Made by a program: the position numbers and the translations under genes. The notes beneath the pieces are model-generated. The model was not told the origin of the DNA, did no database searches, and worked only from the letters and a program-made list of their open reading frames with translations. A stretch of 64,000 bases of DNA from contig NZ_FNJL01000012.1 in the NCBI RefSeq assembly GCF_900104515.1, positions 104,889 through 168,888 on the forward strand, written 5' to 3'. This document shows positions 37,604 through 46,433 of the stretch, piece by piece (the first letter of the stretch is position 1; every line of letters starts with the position of its first letter). Origin of the DNA: Paracidovorax cattleyae. Its GTDB lineage: Bacteria; Pseudomonadota; Gammaproteobacteria; Burkholderiales; Burkholderiaceae_C.

Positions 37604-38734
37604 ATGAGCACATCCCGCAACGAACCCGTCAAATTCGCCTACTGGGTGCCGAACGTCAGCGGCGGCCTGGTCGTGAGCACCATCGAGCAGCGCACCGACT
37701 GGAGCCTGGAATACAACCAGCGGCTGGCGGTGGCGGCGGAGAAAGCCGGCTTCGAATACGCCCTGAGCCAGATCCGCTTCACGGCGGGCTACGGGGCGGA
37801 GCACCAGCACGAGTCCGTGTCGTTCAGCCAGGCCCTGCTGCACGCCACCACGCGGCTGAAGGTGCTGGCCGCCATCCTGCCCGGCCCGTGGAACCCCGCC
37901 GTGGTGGCCAAGCAGATCGCCACCATCGACCACATCTCGGGTGGCCGCATCGGCATCAACGTGGTGAGCGGGTGGTTCAAGGGCGAGTTCCAGGCCATCG
38001 GCGAGCCCTGGCTGGAGCACGACGAGCGCTACCGCCGCTCCAACGAATTCATCCGTGCGCTCAAGGGCATCTGGACGCAGGACCACTTCACCTTCAAGGG
38101 CGACTTCTACCGCTTCAACGACTACACGCTCAGCCCCAAGCCGCTGCAGAAGCCCCATCCGGAGATCTTCCAGGGCGGCAGCTCGCGCGCCGCGCGCGAC
38201 AACGCGGCCAGCGTGTCCGACTGGTACTTCACCAACGGCAACACGCCCGAGGGCCTCAAGGCCCAGATCGACGACATCCAGGCCAAGGCCCGGGCCAACG
38301 GCCACACGGTGCGCATCGGCGTGAACGCCTTCGTGATCGCCCGCGATACCGAGGAGGAGGCGCAGGCCGTCCTGCAGGACATCATCCGCCATGCCCACGT
38401 GGAAGCGGTGCATGCCTTCGGGGACGCCGTGAAGCAGGCCGGCCGTGCCTCGCCGGAGGGGGAAGGCAACTGGGCAACATCCACCTTCGAGGACCTCGTG
38501 CAATACAACGACGGCTTCCGCACCAACCTGATCGGCACGCCGCAGCAGATCGCCGAGCGCATCGTCGCGCTCAAGGCCATCGGCGTGGACCTGGTGCTGA
38601 CCGGCTTCCTGCACTTCATCGAAGAGGTGGAGTACTTCGGGCGCAAGGTGCTGCCGCTGGTGCGTGATCTGGAGGCCCGCCAGGCCGCCACGCTGCCGCG
38701 GACGCAGCCCGCCCTGGAGGCCGCGGAGGCCTGA
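37604..38734 (+). CDS. sfnG: FMNH2-dependent dimethyl sulfone monooxygenase SfnG
   Basis: A bacterial luciferase-like TIM-barrel monooxygenase of 376 residues. The N-terminus EPVKFAYWVPNVSGGLVVS and TDWSLEYNQRLAVAAEKAGFEYALSQIRFTAGYGA are diagnostic of SfnG; SGGRIGINVVSGWFKGEFQA and ARDNAASVSDWYFTNGNTPEGL follow. SfnG converts dimethyl sulfone to methanesulfinate and formaldehyde, giving access to organosulfur under sulfate starvation. AAGGAG precedes the ATG. It lies between msuE and the ABC transporter genes. Confidence 0.93.
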   Translation: MSTSRNEPVKFAYWVPNVSGGLVVSTIEQRTDWSLEYNQRLAVAAEKAGFEYALSQIRFTAGYGAEHQHESVSFSQALLHATTRLKVLAAILPGPWNPAVVAKQIATIDHISGGRIGINVVSGWFKGEFQAIGEPWLEHDERYRRSNEFIRALKGIWTQDHFTFKGDFYRFNDYTLSPKPLQKPHPEIFQGGSSRAARDNAASVSDWYFTNGNTPEGLKAQIDDIQAKARANGHTVRIGVNAFVIARDTEEEAQAVLQDIIRHAHVEAVHAFGDAVKQAGRASPEGEGNWATSTFEDLVQYNDGFRTNLIGTPQQIAERIVALKAIGVDLVLTGFLHFIEEVEYFGRKVLPLVRDLEARQAATLPRTQPALEAAEA

Positions 38735-38776
38735 CGCCCCGGCACATTCCCTCCCCCCAGCACGTCGCCCACCGCC

Positions 38777-39586
38777 ATGGCCATGTCCCCGCCCACCCCG
38801 GCTACCGTGCTGCAACTGCGGCACGTCGCCCTCTCCTTCGGCGGCGTGCAGGCGCTGTCGGACATCGACCTCGACATCGCCCCCGCCGAGATCCGTGCCG
38901 TCATCGGCCCCAACGGGGCCGGAAAGAGCTCGCTGGTCAACGTGGTGTGCGGCCTGTACCGTCCGGACGGCGGCCGCGTGCGGCTGGGCGCGGAGGAGTT
39001 CGCGCACGTGCCCACGCAGCGCCTGGCGCGGCTGGGCGTGGCGCGCACCTTCCAGAACCTCGCGCTGTTCCGGGGCCTCTCGGTAAGGGACAACGTGGCG
39101 CTGGGCTGTACCGATCCGCAGGGGAACTGGCTCGCGCAGTGGACCGGCGCGCCCCGCGCCCGCGCCGCCCGCCGCAGCACGGCCGCGCAGGCGGACGCGG
39201 TGCTGGATTTCCTGGACCTCCAATCCGTGCGCGACCGGCCCGCTGCCACCCTGCCCTACGGGCTGCAAAAGCGCGTCGAGCTGGCCCGCGCGCTGGCCGC
39301 CGCGCCGCGCCTGCTGCTGCTGGACGAACCCATGGCCGGCATGACGCTTTCGGAAAAGCGCGACATGGCCGGACTGGTGCGCGCGGCGCGCGACCGGTTC
39401 GGCACCGCCATCCTGCTCATCGAGCACGACATCGGCGTGGTGCTGGGCCTCTCCGACCGGGTGGCGGTGCTGGACCACGGCCGCAAGATCGCCGACGGCA
39501 CGCCCGCGGAGGTGCGGAGCGACCCAGCCGTGATCGATGCCTACCTGGGCGTGGAGCACGCCGGCACCGAAGCGGAGGGCACGTGA
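38777..39586 (+). CDS. LivG-type ABC transporter ATP-binding protein
   Basis: A 269-residue ATPase of the branched-chain amino acid (HAAT) importer family: Walker A GPNGAGKSSLVN near 45, a signature region changed to LPYGLQKRVELARALA near 157, and Walker B LLLLDEPMAGM near 178. The C-terminal LivG helix and VIDAYLGV end are present. Its TGA overlaps the ATG of the next permease gene (TGATG). ATG 38783 (second Met) is an alternative start. Confidence 0.9.
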   Translation: MAMSPPTPATVLQLRHVALSFGGVQALSDIDLDIAPAEIRAVIGPNGAGKSSLVNVVCGLYRPDGGRVRLGAEEFAHVPTQRLARLGVARTFQNLALFRGLSVRDNVALGCTDPQGNWLAQWTGAPRARAARRSTAAQADAVLDFLDLQSVRDRPAATLPYGLQKRVELARALAAAPRLLLLDEPMAGMTLSEKRDMAGLVRAARDRFGTAILLIEHDIGVVLGLSDRVAVLDHGRKIADGTPAEVRSDPAVIDAYLGVEHAGTEAEGT

Positions 39587-40479
39587 TGGATGCGGATTTC
39601 ACCTTCTTCGCCGAAGTGCTCGTGGGCGGCCTGCTCTCGGGCGTGATGTATGCGCTCGTGGCCATCGGCTTCGTGCTCATCTACAAGACCTCCGGCGTGC
39701 TGAACTTCGCGCAGGGCGCGCAACTGCTGCTCGCGGCGCTCACTTTCGTGAGCCTCGTCGAGCGCGGCGTGCCGTTCGCGCTGGCGCTCGCGGCCACCCT
39801 GGCACTCATGGTGCTGCTCGGGCTGGCCATCGAGCGCACCGTGCTGCGGCCGCTGGCCGGCCGCTCCCCGATGGCGCTGTTCGTGGCGACGCTGGGCCTG
39901 TCCTACGTGATCGAGGGCGTGGCGCAGCTCGCGTGGGGCACGCAGGTCCACGCGCTGGACCTGGGCATCGAAGACACGCCGCTCGACGTCGCCGGCATGC
40001 TGGTCTCGCGCTTCGACCTCGTGGCCGCCGCGTGCGCGGGCACCCTGGTGGTCCTGCTGTCGGCCTTCTTCCGCTTCACCCGCACGGGCCTCGCCTTCCG
40101 CGCCGTGGCGGACGACACCTTCGCCGCGCTCGCCGTGGGCCTGCGCCTGCCCCGGGTGTGGTCCGCCGTGTGGGCCGCGGCCGGCGTGATCGCGCTGGCC
40201 GCCGGGCTGCTGTGGGGGGCGCGCCTGGGAGTGCAGTTCTCGCTGTCGCTCGTGGTGCTCAAGGCCCTGCCCGTGCTGGTGCTGGGCGGCTTCGATTCGG
40301 TCGCAGGCGCCATCGTGGGCGGGCTGCTGGTGGGCGCGTTCGAGAAGCTGGCCGAGGTGTACCTGGGCCCGATCGTCGGCAGCGGCATCGAAGGCTGGTT
40401 CGCCTACGCCGTCGCCCTCATCTTCCTGCTGGTGCGCCCGCGGGGGCTGTTCGGCCAGCGCCTCGTGGAAAGGGCCTGA
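39586..40479 (+). CDS. LivH-type ABC transporter permease
   Basis: A 297-residue inner membrane permease with about eight hydrophobic segments. LLSGVMYALVAIGFVLIYKTSGVLNFAQG is the LivH signature at the N-terminus, and GFDSVAGAIVGGLLVGAFEKLAE near residue 230 is the EAA-like ATPase contact. It overlaps the ATPase gene by one base and precedes the LivM gene by 2 bp. Confidence 0.92.
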   Translation: MDADFTFFAEVLVGGLLSGVMYALVAIGFVLIYKTSGVLNFAQGAQLLLAALTFVSLVERGVPFALALAATLALMVLLGLAIERTVLRPLAGRSPMALFVATLGLSYVIEGVAQLAWGTQVHALDLGIEDTPLDVAGMLVSRFDLVAAACAGTLVVLLSAFFRFTRTGLAFRAVADDTFAALAVGLRLPRVWSAVWAAAGVIALAAGLLWGARLGVQFSLSLVVLKALPVLVLGGFDSVAGAIVGGLLVGAFEKLAEVYLGPIVGSGIEGWFAYAVALIFLLVRPRGLFGQRLVERA

Positions 40480-40481
40480 CC

Positions 40482-41594
40482 ATGAGCGCCATCCTGCCTC
40501 CTGCCGCTGCAGCCCATCAGGCTCCGGCCGCAGCCTCCACGGCGGACGCACGGACGGTCCCCGCCGGCCGCGTGGCGCCGCGCTGTCTGCCCGCCGCCGC
40601 GCTGCTGGCGCTGGCCTACGGGCTCGTGCCCGCGCTGGCCACTCCGTACTGGTTCGATGCCATCCTGCTGCCCTTCCTGGTGCTGTCGCTCGCCGGGGTG
40701 GGCCTGAACCTGCTCACGGGATATGCCGGCCAGCTCTCGCTGGGCACGGCGGCCTTCATGGCGGTGGGGGCGTTCGCTGCGCTGAACCTGCAGTTGCGGG
40801 TGCCCGGCATGCCGCTGCCCGCCGGCATGCTGCTGGGTGGCCTGTGCGCCACGGCGGTGGGGCTCGTCTTCGGCCTGCCCAGCCTGCGGCTGCGGGGCTT
40901 CTACCTCGCCGTCGCCACACTGGCAGCGCAGTTCTTCGTGCAGTGGGCACTCACCCGCTTCGGCTGGTTCACTCTCGATAGCCGCTCCGGCGTGGTGGAC
41001 GCGCCCGAGTTGCGCGTGGGGCCCTGGGTCTTCGATACACCCGCCGCGCGCTACCTGTTCGCGCTCACCGTGGTGGTGCTGCTCACGGCGGCCGCATGGC
41101 GGCTGGTGTCCACGCGCACCGGCCAGCACTTCATCGCCGTGCGCGACAACGAACTGGCCGCCCGCGTGATCGGCATCCCGGTGCTGCGCACCAAGCTGCT
41201 GGCCTTCGCCTTCTCGTCCTTCATCGTCGGCGTGGCCGGGGTGCTCTGGGCCTTCGTGTACCTGCGCACCGTGGAGCCCGCGGGCTTCAACCTCGACCGC
41301 TCCTTCCAGATCCTCTTCATCGTCATCCTGGGCGGGCTCGGCACCCTCCGCGGTGCCTTCCTCGGCGCAGCGCTGATGGTCGCATTGCCCCTGCTGCTCT
41401 CGCGCCTGGGCGGCTGGGCGCTCGGCGGGATGTTCGATTCCGGTGTGCTGGAGATGGTCCAGCGCATCGTGCTGGGCGTGCTGATCATCGGCTTTCTCAT
41501 CGCAGAGCCCGAAGGCCTGGCGGCACTCTGCACCCGCCTGCGGCAGGCCTGCACGCGCCGCATCGCCGCGCTCTTCCCGCCTTCCCCGCGCTGA
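40482..41594 (+). CDS. LivM-type ABC transporter permease
   Basis: A 370-residue membrane permease with an Ala-rich cytoplasmic N-terminus of ~35 residues. GLNLLTGYAGQLSLGTAAFMAVGAF near 75, FGLPSLRLRGFYLAVATLAAQF near 130 and FIVILGGLGTLRGAFLGA near 278 are typical LivM motifs. It pairs with the LivH-type protein as the heterodimeric channel. Confidence 0.92.
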   Translation: MSAILPPAAAAHQAPAAASTADARTVPAGRVAPRCLPAAALLALAYGLVPALATPYWFDAILLPFLVLSLAGVGLNLLTGYAGQLSLGTAAFMAVGAFAALNLQLRVPGMPLPAGMLLGGLCATAVGLVFGLPSLRLRGFYLAVATLAAQFFVQWALTRFGWFTLDSRSGVVDAPELRVGPWVFDTPAARYLFALTVVVLLTAAAWRLVSTRTGQHFIAVRDNELAARVIGIPVLRTKLLAFAFSSFIVGVAGVLWAFVYLRTVEPAGFNLDRSFQILFIVILGGLGTLRGAFLGAALMVALPLLLSRLGGWALGGMFDSGVLEMVQRIVLGVLIIGFLIAEPEGLAALCTRLRQACTRRIAALFPPSPR

Positions 41595-41648
41595 CCGCCT
41601 CCCGCCCCTTTCCATCGCTTCACCACCTTCCTCCAGGAGTTGTCTTCC

Positions 41649-42968
41649 ATGCGCCTTCTTTCGCACCTGCGCGCCGCTGCCCTCGCGCTGGCCGCCACCG
41701 CCACCCTCGCCGTACAGCCCGCCCGGGCCGACGAGCAGTTCTTCCCGCTGCAGAGCTACCGCGTCGGCCCGTACGCCGCCGGGGGTACGGGCTTCTTCGG
41801 CGGATTCATCGACTATCTGAACCTGGTGAACCTGCGCGACGGGGGCGTGGGCGGCGTGAAGCTGACCTGGGCGGAAGGAGAGACGCAGTACGAGGTGGAG
41901 CGCGGCGTGGAGGTGTACGAGCGCTTCAAGACCCGCCCCGGCATCGCCGCCTGGAACCCGCTCTCGGTGGGCATCGCCTACGCCATGCTGGACCGCGTCA
42001 CCGCCGACAAGGTGCCGCTCGTCACCATCAACCATGGCCGCACCGACACCACCGACGGCCGCGTGTTCAAGTACGCCTTTCCGCTGCTGCTCAACCCCTA
42101 CAGCGAGACCTCGGGCATCGTGAACTACATCGCGGGCAAGGAAGGCGGCGCGGAAAAGCTCAAGGGCAGGAAGATCGTGGTGCTCTACCACGGCTCGCCC
42201 TACGGCAAGGAGACGATTCCCATCTACGAACTGCTGGCGAAGCAGTACGGCTTCACCCTGCAGCAGATCGAGGTGCCGCACCCCGGCAACGAGCAGCAGT
42301 CGCAGTGGCTGGCCATCCGCCGCGCCAAGCCCGACTACGTGGTGCTGCGCGGCTGGGGCGTGATGAACCCCGTAGCGCTCCGCACGGCGCAGAAGACGGG
42401 CTTCCCCGCCACGCGCATCATCGGCAACGTCTGGTCCAACTCCGAGGAAGACGTGCTGCCCGCGGGCGACGCCGCCAGGGGCTACACCGCCATCACCACG
42501 GTGGCGGCGGGCGACCAGTACCCCGTGCTGCAGGAGATCCGCAAGACCGTGTACGCCGCGGGCAAGGGCAACCTCGAGGACCAGCGCCGCATCGGCAGCG
42601 TCTACCACAACCTCGGGGTGCTCAACGGCATCCTCAACGTCGAGGCCGTGCGCATCGCGCAGGCGAAATTCGGCCGGCGCACCCTCACCGGCGACGAAGT
42701 GCGCTGGGGCTTCGAGAACCTGCGCATCGACGAGGCGCGCGCCGCGGCGCTCGGCGCCAAGGGCCTCTTCCACTCCATCCACGTGACCTGGGACAACCAC
42801 GAAGGCGATGGCCGCGTGGCCTTCCAGCAATGGGACGGCAAGCAGTGGAAGGTGGTCTCCGACTGGATCGCGCCGGACTGGAAGCTGCTGCGGCCGCTGA
42901 TCGAGGCGTCCTCCGAAGCCTATGCCCGCGACCGGAAGATCCCTCTGCGCCGCAGCATCGACGACTGA
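41649..42968 (+). CDS. ABC transporter periplasmic substrate-binding protein (HAAT family)
   Basis: A 439-residue periplasmic binding protein. The signal peptide is MRLLSHLRAAALALAATATLA...ARADEQ with cleavage near residue 27. The type I periplasmic binding fold begins YRVGPYAAGGTGFFGGFIDYLNLVN and includes RGWGVMNPVALRTAQKTGF and VYHNLGVLNGILNVEA. Aspects such as KLTWAEGETQYEVERGVEVYE are typical of Leu/Ile/Val-like receptors, but the cluster context suggests an organosulfur ligand. AGGAG at 41635-41639 supports ATG 41649. Confidence 0.9.
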   Translation: MRLLSHLRAAALALAATATLAVQPARADEQFFPLQSYRVGPYAAGGTGFFGGFIDYLNLVNLRDGGVGGVKLTWAEGETQYEVERGVEVYERFKTRPGIAAWNPLSVGIAYAMLDRVTADKVPLVTINHGRTDTTDGRVFKYAFPLLLNPYSETSGIVNYIAGKEGGAEKLKGRKIVVLYHGSPYGKETIPIYELLAKQYGFTLQQIEVPHPGNEQQSQWLAIRRAKPDYVVLRGWGVMNPVALRTAQKTGFPATRIIGNVWSNSEEDVLPAGDAARGYTAITTVAAGDQYPVLQEIRKTVYAAGKGNLEDQRRIGSVYHNLGVLNGILNVEAVRIAQAKFGRRTLTGDEVRWGFENLRIDEARAAALGAKGLFHSIHVTWDNHEGDGRVAFQQWDGKQWKVVSDWIAPDWKLLRPLIEASSEAYARDRKIPLRRSIDD

Positions 42969-43008
42969 TTTCGCCCTCGCCCAACCCACGCCACCAGGAG
43001 GAACCACC

Positions 43009-44298
43009 ATGTCCGCCGTGCTCCAGAGCCCCGCCACCGAACAGCCCGTCCGCCCGCATGCCCTGCAGGCGGCCCTGCAGCCCGGCCAGCCCGTGCCGGG
43101 GCTGCCGCGCCCCAAGGCCCCGGCCCACGTGATCCGCGATGACGCCGAGGCCATCGCCATCGCCCACGGCCTGGCCGGGCGCTTCCGCGAGGGCGCCGCG
43201 CTGCGCGACCGCGACCGGCTCTGGCCGGTGGAGGAGATCGATGCCTATTCCCAGAGCGGGCTCTGGGCCATCAACGTGCCCCGCGCCCATGGCGGCGCGG
43301 AGGTGTCCTACGCCACGCTGGCGGAGGTCATCGCGATCATCTCCGCGGCCGATCCTTCCATCGGCCAGATCACCCAGAACCACCTGGGCATCGTGGCCGC
43401 CATCCGCACCGTGTCGGACGAGGCGCAGCAGCGCCTGCTGTTCGGCGAGATCCTCGCGGGCGCGCGCTTCGGCAACGCCTTCTCCGAATCGGGCTCGCGC
43501 CGCGCCGCGGACTTCGAGACCCGCTTCGTGGAGGACGGCGACCACGCCGTGGTGAGCGGGCGCAAGTTCTATTCCAGCGGCGCGCTGCTGGCGCACTACG
43601 TGCCCATCGTGGCCAACGATCCGCAGGGCCGCGCCTGGTATGCCATCGCCGAGCGCGACGCCCCCGGCCTGTCGGTCATCGACGACTGGAGCAGCTTCGG
43701 GCAGCGCACCACGCTGAGCGGCACCGTGCTCATCGACCGGGTGCGCGTGCCCCGCACCCACCTCGTGCCGGCCTGGAAGGGCTACGACCGGCCCTCCGCG
43801 GACGGCGCGATCTTCCAGATCATCCAGGCCGCGGTGGACGTGGGCATCGCCCGCAACGCGATCGAGGACACCCAGGACTTCGTGCGCACCAAGACCCGCC
43901 CCTGGGTGGACAGCCAGCGCGACACCGCCGCCGAAGATCCCTACACCATCCACGCGGTCGGCGACCTGCAGATCCGCCTGCACGCGAGCGAGGCGCTGCT
44001 GGAGCGCGCGGGCCGCGCCATCGACCGCGCGCTGGCCACGCCCGATGCGGACACCGTGGCCGCCGCGCAGATCGCGGTGGCCGAGGCCAAGGTGCTCTCC
44101 ACCGAGATCGCCCTGCGGGCCGCCAACAAGCTCTTCGAGCTCGCCGGTACGCGCTCCACCCTGGGCCAGTACCACCTGGACCGCCACTGGCGCAACGCGC
44201 GCACCCACACGCTGCACGACCCGGTGCGGTGGAAGTACGCCATCGTGGGCAACTACCACCTGAACGGCGTGAAGCCCCCCTTCCACGCCTGGAGCTGA
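43009..44298 (+). CDS. sfnB: SfnB family sulfur acquisition oxidoreductase, copy 3
   Basis: A 429-residue acyl-CoA-dehydrogenase-fold enzyme. Compared with copies 1 and 2 it has a different core: LWAINVPRAHGGAEVSYATLAEVIAIISAADPSIGQITQNHLG, GRKFYSSGALLAHYVPIVA, SFGQRTTLSGTVLIDRVRVPRTHLVPAWKGY and the ending [31 protein letters not shown]. This matches canonical SfnB of sulfur-starvation operons. It sits between the binding-protein gene and the LivF gene, in a single directional operon. GGAGGA precedes the ATG. Confidence 0.9.
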   Translation: MSAVLQSPATEQPVRPHALQAALQPGQPVPGLPRPKAPAHVIRDDAEAIAIAHGLAGRFREGAALRDRDRLWPVEEIDAYSQSGLWAINVPRAHGGAEVSYATLAEVIAIISAADPSIGQITQNHLGIVAAIRTVSDEAQQRLLFGEILAGARFGNAFSESGSRRAADFETRFVEDGDHAVVSGRKFYSSGALLAHYVPIVANDPQGRAWYAIAERDAPGLSVIDDWSSFGQRTTLSGTVLIDRVRVPRTHLVPAWKGYDRPSADGAIFQIIQAAVDVGIARNAIEDTQDFVRTKTRPWVDSQRDTAAEDPYTIHAVGDLQIRLHASEALLERAGRAIDRALATPDADTVAAAQIAVAEAKVLSTEIALRAANKLFELAGTRSTLGQYHLDRHWRNARTHTLHDPVRWKYAIVGNYHLNGVKPPFHAWS

Positions 44299-44303
44299 AC
44301 GCC

Positions 44304-45092
44304 ATGGCCGCACAGGACGACGGCGCACCCCTGCTGCGCCTGCAGGACGTGCACGTGCACTACCGGGGCGCCATCGCCGCGCTGCAGGGCGTGAGCCTGG
44401 ACGTGCGGGCCGGCGAGATCCACGCCCTGCTGGGCGCCAACGGCGCCGGCAAATCCACGGTGCTGCGCGCCGTCTCCCGGCTGCTGCCGGCCCTGCGCGG
44501 CCAGGTCGCGCGCGGAAGCATCGCCTTCGCGGGCGCCGACGTGCTGAGCGCCACACCGGATGTGCTGGTGCGCAGCGGCCTCGTGCCCGTGCTGGAGGGC
44601 CGGCACTGCTTCCCGTCGCTCACGGTCGAGGAAAACCTCGTCGCCGGCGGTCTGGGCGGCGGCGCGCCGCGCTCGCGGCTCGCGCAGGACCTGGAACGCG
44701 TCTATGCCGCCTTTCCGCGCCTGCAGGCCCTGCGCCGCACGCCCGCCGGGCTCGCCTCCGGCGGCGAGCAGCAGATGGCCGCCATCGGCCGTGCGCTGAT
44801 GGCCCGGCCCCGCCTGCTGGTGCTGGACGAACCCAGCATGGGGCTCGCGCCCCGCACCGTGGAGGACATCTTCCGCGAACTGGCGCGCCTCAACCGCGAA
44901 GAGGGCCTGACGCTGCTCATCGCCGAGCAGAACTCCACCGTGGCGCTGCGCCACGCCCACCGCGCCACCGTGCTCGAGACCGGCCGCAGCGCCCTGTGCG
45001 GCAGCGCCGCGGACCTGCGCGGGCGCGCCGACATCCGGGCGCTGTACTTCGGTGAAGGCGTGCCGGCGCAGGAGTGGGCGCAGGCAGCCTGA
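44304..45092 (+). CDS. LivF-type ABC transporter ATP-binding protein
   Basis: A 262-residue ATPase: YRGAIAALQGVSLDVRAGEIHALLGANGAGKSTVLRAVS (Walker A near 44), LVPVLEGRHCFPSLTVEENLVAG, signature LASGGEQQMAAIGRALMARPRLLVLDEPSMGLAP (Walker B near 172). This is the LivF subtype and completes the five-component importer begun at 38777. It starts 6 bp after the SfnB gene and is the last gene of the sigma54-driven operon. Confidence 0.92.
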   Translation: MAAQDDGAPLLRLQDVHVHYRGAIAALQGVSLDVRAGEIHALLGANGAGKSTVLRAVSRLLPALRGQVARGSIAFAGADVLSATPDVLVRSGLVPVLEGRHCFPSLTVEENLVAGGLGGGAPRSRLAQDLERVYAAFPRLQALRRTPAGLASGGEQQMAAIGRALMARPRLLVLDEPSMGLAPRTVEDIFRELARLNREEGLTLLIAEQNSTVALRHAHRATVLETGRSALCGSAADLRGRADIRALYFGEGVPAQEWAQAA

Positions 45093-45202
45093 GGCCGCAG
45101 CGGCGCAGCGGGAACGCGAAATGGGCACGAGGAGGGCTGCCAGGGCCCGCAAGGCCGCCAGGGGGCGCACAATGGGGGTTCCCTACAGCCGAGTTCCCCT
45201 CC

Positions 45203-46414
45203 ATGGACGCCGTACAGGAAATCCTCCACTACAACGCGGGCCGCGACCCGGAACGACTGGCGCTCAAGTACGCGCGCATGCGCAGCGACCCCTTCGTCTT
45301 CCTGCGCGGCACCTGCCACCTGTTCTACGCCCGCCTGCCGCGGGGCGGCATCTTCAAGTCGGCACCTCCGGTCTGGTGCTGCGGCGACCTGCACCTGGAG
45401 AACTTCGGCAGCTACAAGGGCCAGCACCGGATCGCGTATTTCGACCTGAACGACTTCGACGAAGCCGCGCTCGCCCCCGCCACCTGGGACCTCGTGCGGC
45501 TGCTGGCCAGCCTGCGGGTGGGCGCCGGCAGCCTGCAGCTCGAACCGCTCGCGGTGGAAGCGCTCTGCACGGCCTTCCTGTCCGCCTATGTGCATGCCCT
45601 GGGCGACGGCAAGGCCTACTGGGTGGAGCCGCAGACCGCGCAGGGGCTGGTCCGCACCCTGCTGGACGGACTGCGGGACCGCCAGCGCGCCACCTTCCTC
45701 GATGGCCGCACGGTGAAAAAAGGCCGCAAGCGCACGCTGCGCACCGATGGCCGCAAGGCCCTTCCCGCCTCCGATGCGCAGCGCGCCGAGGTGCTGGGCT
45801 TCATGGAGGATTTCGCCAGGGCGCAGCCGCACGACCCGCATTTCCCGCACTTCTTCCGCGTGCTCGACGTGGCCCGCCGCATCGCCGGCACCGGCAGCCT
45901 GGGCGTGGACCGCTACGCCATCCTCGTGGAAGGCAAGGGCTCGCCCGACGGCAACTACCTGCTGGACCTCAAGCAGGCCCTGCCTTCCTCGCTGGTCCCG
46001 CACTTGAAGACGAAGCAGCCCCGCTGGGGTACGCAGGCCGAGCGGGTGGTGGCCGTGCAGCAGCGCGTGCAGGCCGTCTCCATGGCGTTCCTGCAACCGG
46101 TGGAGATGGGTGGGCAGCCCTATGTGCTGCGCGGCCTGCAGCCCCTGGAGGACCGCGTGACGATCGCCGGTGCCAGCCAGAAGCTCGCCGACATCCGCGG
46201 CGTCGTAGCCACCATGGGCCGGCTGGTCGCCTGGGGCCAGTTGCGCAGCGCCGGTCGCCAGGGCTCGGCCATAGCGGACGAGCTGATCGGCTACGCGCGC
46301 CGCGGCAAGTGGCAGGCCAAGCTGCAGGCCGCCGCTGCGGAAATGGCCGAGAAAACCCTGCGCGATGCGGCCGACTACAACGCCGCCTACGACGACGGGG
46401 TGTTCCGGCTCTGA
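45203..46414 (+). CDS. DUF2252 domain-containing protein
   Basis: A 403-residue protein of the DUF2252 family: LKYARMRSDPFVFLRGTCHLFY near residue 21, WCCGDLHLENFGSYKG near 58 (aminoglycoside-phosphotransferase-like HxxN motif), YFDLNDFDEAALAPATWDLVRL near 83, and YLLDLKQALPSSL near 253. The fold resembles small-molecule kinases; the substrate is unknown. It is 110 bp after the transporter operon and separately transcribed or a read-through gene; the gap shows nothing recognisable. Convergent with the efflux operon. Confidence 0.88.
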   Translation: MDAVQEILHYNAGRDPERLALKYARMRSDPFVFLRGTCHLFYARLPRGGIFKSAPPVWCCGDLHLENFGSYKGQHRIAYFDLNDFDEAALAPATWDLVRLLASLRVGAGSLQLEPLAVEALCTAFLSAYVHALGDGKAYWVEPQTAQGLVRTLLDGLRDRQRATFLDGRTVKKGRKRTLRTDGRKALPASDAQRAEVLGFMEDFARAQPHDPHFPHFFRVLDVARRIAGTGSLGVDRYAILVEGKGSPDGNYLLDLKQALPSSLVPHLKTKQPRWGTQAERVVAVQQRVQAVSMAFLQPVEMGGQPYVLRGLQPLEDRVTIAGASQKLADIRGVVATMGRLVAWGQLRSAGRQGSAIADELIGYARRGKWQAKLQAAAAEMAEKTLRDAADYNAAYDDGVFRL

Positions 46415-46433
46415 CGGGGCGCGGGCGCCGGCT

